Part shown: piece by piece, positions 1 to 11,721 of the stretch | Numbering within the stretch: position 1 is the stretch's first letter | How the letters are laid out: every line of letters begins with the position of its first letter | Assembly (NCBI GenBank): GCA_963969595.1 | Contig: OZ018410.1 | Coordinates: forward strand, 32,430,913-32,494,912 | Source: Neckera pumila | Lineage: Eukaryota > Streptophyta > Bryopsida > Hypnales > Neckeraceae | DNA: 64,000 nt | Direction of reading: 5' to 3' | Translations under genes and position numbers: made by a program | Notes under the pieces: generated by a model | Told to the model about the DNA's origin: nothing | Database searches by the model: none | What the model saw: only the letters and a program-made list of their open reading frames with translations

Positions 1-1182
1 ATAAGTTTTAAGCGCACGCTAAAATTCTTTGCACATGGAATCTAAATTAATCTGTCTTAGTTTTGAAGGTGTTTGACATCTCAGCATCATATATAATTAA
101 CGTTATGACAACTCAACTCCAAAGTGACACGATTCCTTCATAAGCTCCTTAGTTTACCGTTTTGTAAAAGATTGAAGTCTTAGATACAGCGTCAATTTCA
201 TCCAGAGAGGTTAACATATCTTTAAGGTAACAGATGAAAGCACTACTCAAGAAGACCGGCCTGACTGCACCAGTTTGAACTCGCCAAGAAGGCAAAAATT
301 CAAATGAACCTTCACTTCATCTTGTACAAGAGTTGCAAACTTATTCTAACTAAGGCTTCAGACTTGTACTTTCAGCGAGACTGCACCCTCGATCGCCACA
401 CTCGAAGCCACACGAACGGCAACAACATTATGACAGCTACAATTCTCACAAGACTCTCCTACAGGTACCAATCACCAGAAACCGGTACAGACTGCAGTCA
501 TATTCGTTAAAATTGCGTGTTACAGAAAGCCAAAATTTCGCCATTTTAGTAATGAGCACAGAGCTCTAAAATCTAAGACAGACTCTACGTACTCAGAAAG
601 TGACAATTTCTTAAAAAAATCGCCGTTGTAAGTAACAAATACCATATACGCCCGCTTAGAAAACAGGAGGAACGGAGGTCATTATTCAAACATATCCCGT
701 AGTCATCCTTGGCTGAAAGACTACAACTACCAACGCAAACAATTACCACTCCGTCGACAAGGAACTAATTAACCAAAAGCTCCATCGATCAGTCGACGCT
801 CATATCATCAATTTCTCCTCACAAACTAAGAAAGAACAGGAAGAAACTCCAAACTGACCTTCAGAATTCACTATCAAACCTACAACAAAATCAAGAAAAT
901 CGAAACTCCATCTTCCCGACTAATCCTACCGACAGTCTCCCGCACTTAATTCATGGACGCGAAGCTCAAACCAAAAGGAAATTCAAATTTAAATTAGGCC
1001 GGCACGACCTCTCCAAACAGCAACTCGAAACCTCTACGATATTGCCTCTGACTCAACGGACACGAAGATCAAACCAGAAAACGAACTCAATTTCTCCACG
1101 AAATTTCCAAACAAGAACTTACAGATCGAAGGAAGCCATAATTTCAATCAACTGCACAGAAACAGAGTAAGTAAAGACTTAC
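1..1182 (-). other. Metallothionein first intron (partial), no exon recognised
   Basis: This stretch lies downstream of the metallothionein first exon on the minus strand. A consensus splice donor (GTAAGT) opens at 1182-1177, so at least the start is intron. I searched the minus strand to the window edge for the Cys-x-Cys-rich second exon that the family requires and found none. The rest of the gene is therefore probably beyond position 1. The short plus-strand open frame at 304-510 has no recognisable domain and is not called. Confidence 0.5.
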
Positions 1183-1247
1183 GTGCAGCCGGAGCCGCAC
1201 GAGCAGTCGGCCCCGCAGGTGCAGTTGGGGTTGCCGCAGCCAGACAT
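1183..1247 (-). CDS. Metallothionein, first exon only (gene runs off the left edge)
   Basis: Plant metallothioneins are small cytosolic cysteine-rich proteins that bind Cu, Zn and Cd through thiolate clusters. From the ATG at 1247-1245 the exon encodes 21 codons plus two bases, beginning MSGCGNPNCTCGADCSCGSG. Cysteines fall at residues 4, 9, 11, 15, 17 and 21, giving the C-x-C pairs of an N-terminal metallothionein domain. The reading frame ends exactly at a consensus splice donor (AC then GTAAGT on the minus strand). A short Cys-rich first exon is usual for the family. The domain type is clear, but the subclass cannot be assigned without the C-terminal half. A longer open frame on the same strand in another phase (1148-1330) is a shadow. 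Confidence 0.78.
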
Positions 1248-1357
1248 GGTGACGATCGGCGACTAGCAGGAAATCGAAATTTGCAAAGAGAGAGACGATG
1301 GAAGTAATTCGCAATGACAACTAATCGCAATTAGACCTTCGATGTGGGTCTATTGCC

Positions 1358-1365
1358 TTCTTATA
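1358..1365 (-). promoter_or_regulatory. Probable TATA box of the metallothionein gene
   Basis: The minus strand reads TATAAGAA here, about 110 bases upstream of the metallothionein ATG. This leaves room for a leader of about 80-90 bases. Position and sequence fit a plant core promoter. No metal-response element could be named with confidence in the flank up to about 1,620. Confidence 0.45.
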
Positions 1366-1779
1366 CTGTCCAAGCCTTTCACGTCTTCCACACGAGCAGG
1401 TGGCAGATCTTAGCCGCAGATCGTATCTCTGATCCGACGTCTCAGGTTCGTGGCGGACACGACGTCACGGTCGTTCGGTGAGTGTCTCACTGGAGCTTTG
1501 TTTGGCACTTTCCTTGTCTGAAGGGGTTTGGGAGAAGATATTTCCAAGTTTGTTTGTTGGTTCTGTCCAAAGGACAGAGACTGTGGCAACGATGATGGTT
1601 TTGTGAGAATCTGAGCTTCCAAATCCTATCTACAACTGCATTCACACTATACAGTGGGGTCCAATAAGTTTACAAACTACCTATTATGTCATTGAAAGAA
1701 TTTTATATAATATAGAATAGAATTGACATTTTTTGTCTTGCATACTTAACCCATAAACACCGCAGCAGACATTTGGCGT

Positions 1780-2215
1780 CTAGTGGATGATAAGGAATCC
1801 TTTTGTGTAAGACAAAAGTGCAACCGTATTCATCTTTGAAATTTTAAGTGAAAAGGGGAGGTCTTCTACATAGTTTGGCTTCCAATGAGTACTTTTAAGT
1901 AGATGATTCACATTGTAGCAAAAGGGATGATTTCCATGGTTACCTAGTCTATCCTTTAACCTTGTAAGGGAGGGCTGATCTCCGCGGAAATCATCTTTTT
2001 TGATACAATGTGTATCATCTACTTTAAGAAAATCAAAAGTACTCATTGGAAGCCAAACTACTGTAGAAGACCTCCCCTTTTCACTCAAAATTTCGAGGTC
2101 AAACTACTGTGCAAGGCTTTCTTTTTTTGCACAAAATTCCAAAGATGAATAATTGCGCTTCTATCGTACATGCAAAGATTCTTTGTCATTCATTGGACAC
2201 TTAGTGTCCACGGCA
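1780..2215. mobile_element. Long-inverted-repeat (MULE-like foldback) element
   Basis: The left arm (about 1785-1920) reappears inverted on the right. Both arms contain a block that reads GTACTCATTGGAAGCCAAAC in one arm and its complement in the other, followed by the AAGACCTCCCCTTTT motif. The outer ends also pair: a left segment with TTCATCTTTGAAATTTT matches a right segment with AAAATTCCAAAGATGAA. A further single arm of the same family lies at about 11,722-11,850. Long, imperfect arms without a coding core fit a non-autonomous Mutator-like or foldback element. I could not settle the target duplication, so the superfamily is inferred. Confidence 0.55.
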
Positions 2216-2364
2216 ACGTTACAGGATTGGAAGGACGTTGTTCCCTATGACCAAGGTAGTCACCAATATTCTCTGATTTTTGAACCAATAGATGCATTAT
2301 CTTTTTCTACAATTATCACCCATCATCCACCGGACCACCCTAATCTATGGCGGCCTTATAGACT

Positions 2365-3781
2365 TTACATTCAATTCTTACTTGACCCCAATCAAGCATA
2401 TCAAATTCAATTTTGAAAAAGCAAAACCCCAAGTTTGGTGAATTGTTTCATTTAATATTCATAGTTCTACATGATAATTGATTGAAGAACATTGGTGATG
2501 AATTTTTAGAATTTGATTGCATAGATATGTAGGAAACATCCACACACACATCTTTACTTCAACAAGCATCTCCAAATAAGTTTCAAAATTCTTTCTATAG
2601 GGGTTTCGATGTCGGGGGAATAATGCCCAAATTTTGTAATAGATATCTCTATATTTGAAGGCAAAGTAATTGTAACCATCATGCTCAAATGTACAAAATA
2701 AATTTGTGACGATCAAATAAAAAAATCTAATTACAAAAAAGAGATATTAGTTTTACAAAATTTGGGCATTGTCACCTCAAAATTCAAATATTTGTAGAGG
2801 GAACTTGAAACTTTTTCAAGATACTTGTTGTAGGAAAGATATTTGCATGGATGTTTCCTACATATCTATGCAACTGAATTTTAAAAAATTTATCACCAAT
2901 GCTTTTCAATCAATTATCATATAATCTATATATAATAGGGTAGTTGGAAGAAATACTAAACAATTTTGGCTCAGAACAGCCTTAGTACTGGAGTACTATG
3001 ACATCTGGGAAAAAAAACTAAAAAATTAAAAAAAAATATGGATAATTCGTAAACACTCAAAAAAGTATGTATGTGAAAATTTCAGACTCAGAAAAATTTA
3101 TCTCTAAAAGTAATGTACGGTTAAAGAGTGTTGAAAAAGGCAAGAAAATAGACCCTTTGGGATTTTGTTTTTAGAAAATAGTAAAAAAATTCAAAAAAAT
3201 CTCAAAACAAAATCTGTTTTTTTTTATTTGAAGATGCTTCTTCTCAACTATTTTCATCTTTAGGAGAAAAAAATTGTATACTCTACACATGCGCAAAGCT
3301 AGTGCACTTTAAGCACATGTGGAAGGTGGACATTTTACTATTTTTAGAAAATCTCTTTGAAATCGTGTGTAACTTTAGTAGAACTCCTTGTCTCCCAATT
3401 TTCACCTCAAATTTGCATTTTTGGGTCGGAAATAGTACTAATCCCCCCAAAATGGCCAAGGTAGACACTCAGGCAGACATCCAATTGGGGGAAATTTTAA
3501 AATAGTAAATTAATTTAGAACAATTCGAAAAAATTATGGAATGTTTGAAACTTTTATATGTACCTCCAGTTCAAATTTTATAGAATATAGGCATAAGACG
3601 CAAAAGTTATGAGCAAAAAACTACCTGCCTAAAGACCGGGGACAAAAAAAATGGACAAGTGTTTCTTGCAACGACCCAATAATGTATAATAAATGAAAGA
3701 ATTTGCTGTAAATGGAATTTTTCTATTTTGAAACTAAAATTTGGTATACTTGATTGGAATTGCATAAGAATTGAACATTAA
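2365..3781. mobile_element. Foldback element FB, copy 1, with an internal insertion
   Basis: The ends are inverted: TTACATTCAATTCTTA on the left and TAAGAATTGAACATTAA on the right. Inner arms of about 190 bases (2459-2650 and 2760-2935) also pair, including a block reading CATAGATATGTAGGAAACAT and its complement. A second copy is at 18,232-18,892, where the two halves are adjacent. In this copy about 0.77 kb (roughly 2936-3700) separates the right end from the inner arms. No protein-coding segment is recognisable. Confidence 0.55.
2936..3700. other. Unclassified sequence inserted in foldback copy 1
   Basis: This segment is present between the inner arm and the right end of foldback copy 1 but is absent from copy 2 at 18.2-18.9 kb. 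It therefore looks like a later insertion. It is A/T-rich with several poly-A and poly-T runs. Small overlapping open frames on both strands at about 3283-3505 have no recognisable domain. The exact borders and any target duplication could not be fixed by eye. Confidence 0.3.
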
Positions 3782-5309
3782 TTATGCAACACAAAAACAT
3801 GTCAATTGCATTTTGTATTATACCAAAAAAAATGGAATGAAATAATAAGCAGTTTGTAAGAATGTACAACACGATTATACACCATGGTTAGGGATTGGTT
3901 GGAGTGGAGATGGAGTCCGATTGGTTAATAAATTAATCTACAATAGAGCCTCACAATTATACTGTTTTTGTTTTTTGTTTTTTGTTTTGACATAGAAATA
4001 AAACATATTTTTTCAAAACGGGAAAAAAAGCACAATAACACTTTGTGAGCTCCCAATTCGTCACTTGGGACTCATAATTTTCTTTTTTTTCTTTATTGAG
4101 TAATTTAAGTCATAAAAAGATATAAAAAGACCAAAAAAGAGTGAAAGACCATACTAGAGTTGTTACATATCCATGTAGCATTTGGTCAATAATAGGGTTT
4201 TTTCCCTAATAGATCTCTAAATCCCGCTTGTAAATAGATTAGAAACCAAGAAGTAGCGGAAATACAAAGATTTGAGGGTTCTTACCCGAAATAGCCTAAA
4301 ATGCTGTGCATGTGACTCTATCTGGCTAAAAGTGGTCGAGGGAAGTTTAGATGAGTCTTAGGATAGATTCCCCCGGAGAGGTTTCAGTTTCTCCATTCCA
4401 CTGTCGAAATAGTAGAAATCCCAAATGTTAGCATGTAGGAGTTACTTTCTCAAGATGGGCCAGCGGAGGAATCTGTAGCTGCCGGATTGTGCTCTGGGTT
4501 CGGAAGCATGCCAAGAGGTCAAAAGCGAGATCCATCCGCCAAGATTCCCTCGCATGTGAAAGATTCCTTGACTGCCGGTTACTTTAAAAGAAATGGAATT
4601 TCCATCCAGACCAGCATGTGCGGGATGAAGAATTATGAACTTGCACATCTCTTGGGAAACTCCATAAGAGGTTTCCCGAGAAGTTTCAAAATTTTCTGAC
4701 TTAGAGAAATACCCCTTTCGGACGGTCAACCGCTTAAACTAATAACGGAAAATTCATGGAAATTCCTTAGATTGTGGTAAAATCTCACAAAAAATTAGAA
4801 TAGTCTCTTTTATGTTAATAATGCACTCCAACAAGTTTCATGGCGTTCCGATAGCGGGAGGTGGCCCAATCAGCAACATCCCTCCAAATTAATCACGTGG
4901 CGGGATTTGCTTGAAGTTGACCAGAGTCCCAGGAGCATACAAAGTCAAAATCAGTCAACAAGGGGTCTTTTCTTACTTCCTCAGACATTCCTAACAACCT
5001 TAACTAGTTACTTTAGTCAGAAAAGGCCAACTCCAAAATCTAGATTTTTACCCTTTTATTGGCCTCAATTAGCGCTAACCTAGGGGAGGTTTTAAATGTC
5101 AGAATAAGGGATCAAGGGATTCTTGGACTAAAAATGGCCTTCTGAAGCCATTGGCGTAATCCGTTTGAAGTTCCAAGGTAAACTCCAAAAGATACAACGT
5201 TGAACCAACGTAAAACCCAAGTGCCGTGAAAATCTTAGAGATAAGGATGAAAACCTAAGTTGATAAAGTTACCAAGGTAACTTGAGGGAGGTGAGCTCCT
5301 TGGAAAACC

Positions 5310-5317
5310 TATAAAAA
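5310..5317 (+). promoter_or_regulatory. LTR promoter TATA box (copy 1)
   Basis: TATAAAAA lies in a segment conserved with the second LTR, where TATAAAAG is at 30,618-30,625. In both, a GC-richer block containing GGGTCCGTGGGT or its close variant follows 40-60 bases later. This is the expected arrangement for the U3/R boundary of an LTR. Activity is inferred only. Confidence 0.45.
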
Positions 5318-5941
5318 GGGGCCCATTTCCCTCTCAAACCACCCCCACTCTTGTTTTGGGTCCGTGGGTCCAACCTATGTTGGATTTTTTGGCATTTGGC
5401 CAAAGTGAACTTCCACGGTGTTTTTGAGCACTTTGTGCTCCGTTGTTGCTTTATTTTCAACTTTTGAAGGTCTTGGGGGTCCTTCTTTCTTTGTGTTTAC
5501 AAGCTCTTGTGGTATTTTGAGTGTCATTTGGCTTTATTTTGAGTTGTTTTAGTCACTAACTTGAGAAGTGGAGTGGTTTGGTTGAGGTACTAACCTTGGC
5601 TTGGAAGTTTGTGAGTTTGTACTAATCCTAAAGCTACCCCCCTCAGTGCATTAGCTTTGCCGCCTTGGGGGGCCTTTAGTACTTTCATTTGTTTATTTGC
5701 TAACTCATGTGTCCCGTACTAACCTTTGAGTCTTGTTCCCCCTAAGTCAGGGACTTTTTGAGCTTTCTTTGAGAGTCCTTTTGGTGCGTGTCTTCTCCCC
5801 CAGGACGGCAGAGTTTTTTTGTTTTTTTTATAACAAATGGAAACCATTGTATTGGAAGAACCAAAGTAACCGCCAAGCCAAAGGCTGGACAAATGAAGAG
5901 AAGATGAGCAACAAAACAAAGAAAACAAAGATTCAAATAAA

Positions 5942-7877
5942 GGAGCAAAGAGGAGGGCCCTCTTCACTCCAACTAACTGAGTAGCCAACCCTAGTCGCTA
6001 AAACTAGAGTTTGGAGCCAAATATTAGTGAACCTAGACCAAGTTCTATCTGAATGTTGAAATCGACAACAAACGATGAGCTCAGTGTTGAGTAAGGCTAC
6101 TTGGCCTAAATCAAGGAGAGCATTCCAGAGTGATTTTTGAAGGAGAATAGTGGGCCAACAATCTTGCGCAAAAACCATGTGGTTGCACGAGATCCAACAA
6201 AGCCAAAGGGCAGCCCCACGAATGAGAGACCATAATGTGCTGAATCTATGAAACATTCAGGGAATAGGGGTACCAAATATACATTGGGTTGCATCAAGTC
6301 TACTATGGGGCCTAAGACTGGAGATGCACAACAAAAGTGGTGCATAACCAACGGTGCATAATCCCAGATTTCTTGGGCCTGTGAACACTCAAAAAATCTA
6401 TGGATAGGGATTTCTATGGCTCCAGAACTACAGCATTCACAAGATTGGTCAATACTAGGAGCAATTTGTGCCCGCTAGGAGTTGACTGCTACGGCATTGT
6501 GCCATATAGACCATATGAATGCTAGATCCTTCTGGGGGCGGGCTTTCATCCAGACATCTTTCCATGATGGGGTGTAAGAATCTGTAAGTAGATTAGGCCA
6601 CTTAGATGGTATAAAAAGCTTCAGCTGAGTTGAATTGGTAAGGAATTTTCTACGAGTGGCTGCTGTATATTCCATGAGCAGTTTGCCATTAGTCCATTTC
6701 CATCTCCCTGGGTCATATTAGATGGAATGGATAGCCCCTGCAAACAGAATGTTGGGTGAGTGCCTCTGCCCTTTCTTGATTTGGACAACTCGAATTCAAC
6801 GGATAGTTCCCCTGTGTGTTGAATCAACTACTAAGACTAGAATTATAGATAGTTGTCTTGAGCGTATGCCTACCGTGGCACGTATAGAACCACGCGGAAG
6901 GGAGATAGTCTGTGCTTCTGGGCAGAATAAAGCTGAGTCAGGTTCACAAACTTGCTAAGTGATCTCCGGTAACAAGTCAATGGACAATGTATAGATGCTA
7001 GCCCAGTCCCCTATGAATGCCCGGTTTGGCTGCTCGGTGAGGAGTTGAAGTCAGCTATTTGGGAATTGGGATATAAGGGAAAACCAATGGTGACGCTCCA
7101 AAGGGGTGAAAGAAAATTCATCTAAGATGACCTCCCACAATTTGAACTCATTGTTATCTGTGTCCCATAGATCTCCGATAGTACGAAGTCACACCCTTGC
7201 TAAATCTCTAGCTTGGTTGACTGAAAAGTTGAAATTTGAACCAATGAAACTAGTAGACCACCAAATACTAGTTAAAAGAACCTCAGTTGCGTTGATAGGT
7301 GGAACTAATTCAATGTGTTTGACTAATTTCTTCCACGCAGATGTGATTCGGTTCCATACTATTGACCCTTGAGATACAGAGGGTCGTTGCACCATAAGCC
7401 ATGCTAAGGAGGGAAACCAAAAATCCACCTAAGGGTGAGATTTCATACAATGAATTCGGTATCTTATAAGGATTTTAAGTCCAAAAATGCCCGGTTCGAT
7501 AGCATATAGAACCCACTTGGCTAATAGGGCATGTAGAGATACCTCTAGGTCAAGTAGTTGGAGGCCCCCGACTATCTTAGGTAAGCAACAATCTTCCCAG
7601 TTGACCCTAGTACGAGACAAGTGCTCTGGTCCACTCCATAAATAATTACGCATGCTACCACGAACTGAGCAAATGGCATGTATTGTTCCACACCATATTG
7701 CCAGAAAGTAGTAGATAGATAAGAGAAGAATTGTGTTAACCACAATGGCTCGTCCTGCTAAAGAGAACCACTGAGTAGACCAATAATTCATCTTTTTAGT
7801 AATCTTCTGCTTGAGAAATGCATCTACATCTATAGTTTTGAGAGAAACACCAAATGGAGCGCCTAATAGTTTCTATA
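5942..7877 (-). pseudogene. LINE copy 1, C-terminal ORF2 region (thumb to zf-RVT), broken
   Basis: Read on the minus strand, this encodes the part of a non-LTR ORF2 protein that follows the reverse-transcriptase palm. It begins with KLLGAPFGVSLKTIDV, then a WSLAGRAIVVN-type block (about 7690-7791) and WWSTSFIGSNFNF (about 7225). A zf-RVT-like segment follows, with SWKDVW, FIWSIWHNAVAV and a Cys-rich C-x2-C...H-RFF-C pattern (about 6380-6600). In-frame stops interrupt it many times, for example at 7429-7431 and 7189-7191, so it is non-functional. The same protein is preserved in LINE copy 2 at 59.9-62.3 kb. Confidence 0.8.
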
Positions 7878-7883
7878 ATGAAT

Positions 7884-7946
7884 GGGGGGGGGTTTATAGG
7901 ATTTAGGATTTAGGATTTGGATAGACTTTAGGGTTTAGGGTTTGGT
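7884..7946 (+). repeat. Plant telomere-like heptamers at the LINE inversion junction
   Basis: A run of nine G is followed by degenerate and then exact TTTAGGG-type units: TTTATAGGA, TTTAGGA, TTTAGGA, TTTGGATAGAC, TTTAGGG, TTTAGGG, TTTGGTG. The tract sits exactly between the two oppositely oriented LINE halves and has no counterpart in LINE coding sequence. TTTAGGG is the common plant telomere unit. Whether this is telomerase-added filler or a chance simple repeat cannot be told from sequence alone. Confidence 0.6.
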
Positions 7947-9133
7947 GATCGTCTAACGGCTTACTTCTTCCAAGCTGTATAGGAGGTTCCCAATTCCTCA
8001 TCTATCACCAAACTCATTGACGAGCATGGTATAGCAAGACAAGGAATTGATGACCTAGATCGTATATGCTCTAACTTTTATTCCAAACTGTACTCGCAAG
8101 ATCCAATTACTCCTCAGATTGAAGATGACCAAGCATCCATTCTCTCATGTGTCACTAGTAGATTTAGCCCGGAGATGGCTAGACAATTGGATTTACCCCT
8201 AACGAAGGACGAGTTGCATGCAGCAATGAAGCAGATGGCCAAAGGCCGCAGCCCTGGCCTAGACGGGGTCACCTTTGACTTCTTCTTCAAATTTTGGGAT
8301 TTAATAGGGGATGAGTACACAAACATGATCCAGGTATCCATCTCTCAAGGTCAATTGTCCACAGGGATGACATCCGGAGTTATTACACTACTCTTCAAAG
8401 ATGGTGATCGAGCCAACTTATCCAATTGGCGACCAATTACCTTGCTTAATGTCTCTTGTAAGATATTAGCAAAAACACTACAGCTTAGACTCCAAAGCTT
8501 AGTCCAAGAAGTTATCAATCTGGATCAGTCTGCTTTCTTGCCTTTTAGATACATACTAGACAATGTTTTATTACAATATGAGACGGTCCAATGGGCCCAT
8601 GACTCTCAACAGGACCTCATATTCCTTAAGCTTGATTTTTCTAGGGCTTATGACACTGTCTCATGGGACTTCTTGTTTAGCGTCATGAGAAAGCTAGGCA
8701 TCTCGGAAACCTTCTCACACATTGTCCAAGTGTTGCTCCATGATGCCTCAACATCTTTTCTTATCAATGGCAAAATCTCTTCTTTATTTGACATTCAACG
8801 TGGAATGCGACAAGGTTGCCCTTTAGTCCATATCTATTTTTATTGGTTGGGGAGGCCTTTAATATGGTCGCTAAGGAAGACCAACGTCTAGGCAAAATTC
8901 AAGGTATACAATTACCGAAGACTAAGGGTCGTCAGCTTCTTTCCCAGTATATAGATGACAATGGAGTCTCTATCTTAGGCCAAGAAATCTTTTTGAAGAA
9001 TACAATGGATCTCATCCATTGTTTTGGCTCTGCATCAGGATTGATAATAAACTAGACAAAGAGTATAGGATTTTGGTTCTTTAGTATCCCTCCACCTGAT
9101 TGGCTCAATAACTTTAGTATCACTTGGGCGACA
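7947..9133 (+). pseudogene. LINE copy 1, reverse-transcriptase region (inverted segment), broken
   Basis: The plus-strand frame encodes the region between endonuclease and reverse transcriptase (NSSSITKLIDEHG near 7990). The RVT_1 domain of a plant LINE follows: NWRPITLLNVSCKILAKTL, DQSAFL, then motif A FLKLDFSRAYDTVSW (about 8623), GMRQGCPL (about 8802), and the catalytic YIDD box at 8948-8959. The main open frame is 8175-8891. A single-base frameshift just after GMRQGCPL moves the rest, including YIDD, to another frame (8816-9055). A TAG upstream (about 7980) and the loss of the endonuclease show it is dead. Confidence 0.85.
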
Positions 9134-9560
9134 GCAGAGCTTTGAACACCCCCACCCACCCCCCCTCGAAGTGGTTATTTCTTAAAGTTCTAACTTCCCT
9201 CTTGTAACTTGCCTCTTGGTGTGTGGTCCTCCCCTTGATACGGCGGAGCTTTGGATCCCTCAGGATTGTCATGTGGTAACGGTTAAAGTTCCCCCTTTGA
9301 AGTTGCCCCTAGGTGTGTGGTCCTCCCCCCGATACAGCAGAGCTTTGGACCCCCAGGGTTGTTATGTTTTAAGGGTCAAAGTCCTTCTTTGAAGTTGTTT
9401 GTAGACATGTGACCCTTCTCCTTAGACGACGGAGCTTTGATTTTTAGTTCTTTTTTAGTCCTAGAGTGTGTTAAAAACTCGCCATACGGTGAAGCTTTGG
9501 ACCTACGGGTAAGGAAAATCCTAGAGTTGGTGTTAAATCCAACTCAATGGCGAAGCCTAG
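9134..9560 (+). repeat. Degenerate tandem array of about 95-bp units within the LTR
   Basis: Units share a block resembling GGTGTGTGGTCCTCCCC followed by GATACGGCGGAGCTTTGGA and a CCC(A/T)(C/G)AGG tail. They recur at about 9215, 9310, 9400, 9480 and 9545 with growing divergence. The left flank of the LINE (about 5785-5813) belongs to the same array. The second LTR has matching units at about 31,070-31,330. Confidence 0.6.
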
Positions 9561-11721
9561 ACCCCCCCGGTTAACTCTTTCCAAAGTTTAGTTTCCAAGA
9601 TATCCTTGGAAACCTTCAAAGTTTAGCATCCAAGAACTTAGGGGTCATGGTAGACAAAAACTCGTATAGAATTAGGATTAGTTGGACCGTTGGCTCCCCC
9701 TTGTCAAAGTGCCCCCTCGGCCATTTTCTTTGGCACTCACCAAAAATTGCAAAAAAACTCACACAATCACTCCACGCACAACTCACCCAAGCTCTCCACT
9801 TACTACAAACTAGAAACTTGAGTATTGCAACCAAAGAGGAAGATGAAATAAGAGAGACAATCCATAGTAGTGATTAGGGAAAATCTCAACTAACAATTTG
9901 GGCCATTGAGAGAGTAAGTGTAAGAGTAAAAAAGCACGTGCCCTTGAGGTGTAAGAACAAAGTCAAGGTGTAAGAAAAAACAAGAGCAAAGTCAAGGTGT
10001 AAGAAAGATAAGAGGCCTTGGTGTAAGAGGAGTAAGAACAAAGTCAACGCGTAAGAGATTTGTTAGGCAAAGTCGTTTGGTGTAAGGAATAGTGTGGAAA
10101 GAAGGAGAAGGAGGAAGGGAAAGAAGAAAGAAATTCCGCTACATCTACCAATCCTTTCTAAAATCTTCCCCGACTTAAGAATCACTCAAGGAGCCGAAAA
10201 TTCAAGAGGAAGGGACAAGGCCGAGGAGGGGAATCTCGGCCACCTAATCCAGGATCTCGAATACAAGGTGGGCTACTAAAAATCCCACTCTTCCTTGCTA
10301 AACCTTGTCCTAATTAGCGTAATTAGAAGGGGGCCGAGAGCTAGAGTAGCATAGAAAACAAGTCAGGTTAGATTTAGGTTAAGAAGCAGAAACTAGAGGT
10401 CTAGGGATTTCCAGAAAGATAAAGTACGTCCAATTCCGAGCTAAAACGAGAAAGTTACCTGCGGATGAAGTTTTGTCCACGAACCGGCTAAAATCCACCC
10501 AAAAATCATCCAAAGAATTGAAAACTCACATCCAAGAGGAGAATTTACTCTAGAAGGAAAAAAGTAAAAATAGAAATTAATTTAGAAAATTAGATTAACA
10601 GTAAATAGTGGATGAAGTTCCAAATCCAAATTACCAACCAACTTTTATCCATCAGTAAATTAGGTCAGTCAAAGTTAATTCTAAAGAAAAATAATAAATT
10701 AGGAAGGATAAAAGTAACTTGTAAAAGTAAAAGAATAAAAAAAAATTAAAAAAAAAAAAAAAAATCCAACAAACATTTATTGATGGGATAAATTAGATTT
10801 AACTAGGTAAATTAGGTAAACTTTTTTCGGTCAAACCTTAGAGTCACACTTAGTTAGGGTAACTCAAATCAGACCAATGGGTAAAAATATCAAGTGAAAT
10901 TAAAAATGGAAACCCCTAAGAAATCATGGATGAAGTTTGATGAACCGAGTAGCAGTCAAACTTCATCCACGCACAACGTTTGCTAGGAACATCTGATTCG
11001 AGTGAACTTTAGGTTCCTAGAAATGGCGTGAAATCTCCTATCACCTAAAAATACTAAAGTCAGACTATAGATTAGGAAACCCAGGACCTTGCGGCTCAAC
11101 TAGCAAGAACACCTTAGTTGTAGGCAGTCATAGGCTAGAATGTTTGAGGCCTTTTTGCAAGGGGATTAGATGTTTAGCGGTTAGAAAAGTTCCATTGCTT
11201 GGAAGGCACAAATGACCGACGCTTAGACACTCACCTAGGATAGAATTTCGTGAGTAGAATTAGAACCTGATTGTATACAATTATTTATTAAGGGTGGATA
11301 AATAAGCGCCCACATACTCCCAGATATATTTCCAAATTTCCAAGCAGAAAGGGTCAAAGAGGATGTTCTGTTGTGGTTTTCCATGTGGAATTGATGTGGG
11401 GTTTGAATGCTCCACTAATTCTATTATGGGCACTTGTGCTCAAGTGAGGTACAATAGATTCTATGGAAAATTAAAATGAAAGGGCTTTAAATTGGAAAGA
11501 AAATTGTCGTAATCAATTTGCATGCTTGAGATACAGTACATGAGGCAACTAGATTAATTCTTGGATCCTTTGGTATTTTGGTATGATCTTTTGATAATAC
11601 AAGAAGTCATGAGGGAATGAAGTAAGTTTGAAATTAGATATTCCAACCTCTAAATGGTCTATTTGTGATTGATGAATGTTTCAAAAGGTCACTTAATCCT
11701 CAAAAGATGTTGTGGCCGTTT

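Larger units (their letters stand above)
5814..9133 (-). mobile_element. LINE copy 1: 5'-truncated, twin-primed insertion with inverted 5' part
   Basis: A plant LINE sits inside the long LTR. Its 3' part reads on the minus strand from about 7877 down to a poly(A) tail, seen as poly-T with one G at 5814-5829. Its upstream part, holding the reverse transcriptase, reads on the plus strand from about 7947 to 9133. The two parts point away from a central junction. The plus part stops just after the reverse transcriptase (ITWATA) and the minus part starts at the next conserved block (KLLGAPFG). Together they form one nearly continuous element. GGCAGAG (5807-5813) and AGCAGAG (9133-9139) flank the insertion as the likely target duplication. 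All reading frames are broken. Confidence 0.85.
4044..11314 (+). mobile_element. 4-kb LTR of a retrotransposon, copy 1, interrupted by a LINE
   Basis: This repeat begins TGTGAGCTCCC and ends GCGCCCACA, and its whole length is collinear with 29,328-33,436. Shared landmarks are a promoter-like CTATAAAAAGG, an array of GC(G/A)GAGCTTTG units, a purine-rich stretch, and an end segment with AGTTCCATTGCTTGGAAGGC. Without the 3.3-kb LINE inside it, it is about 3.95 kb. TG...CA termini and a TATA box fit a very long LTR. No gag-pol sequence or primer-binding site follows, so it is probably a solo LTR. The flanking pentamers CACTT and TACTC match poorly, so duplication at this copy is uncertain. Confidence 0.6.

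Noticed and set aside
304..510. Plus-strand open frame of 68 codons within the metallothionein intron region
   Set aside because: It has no domain, no coding-like composition and lies in presumed intron on the other strand.
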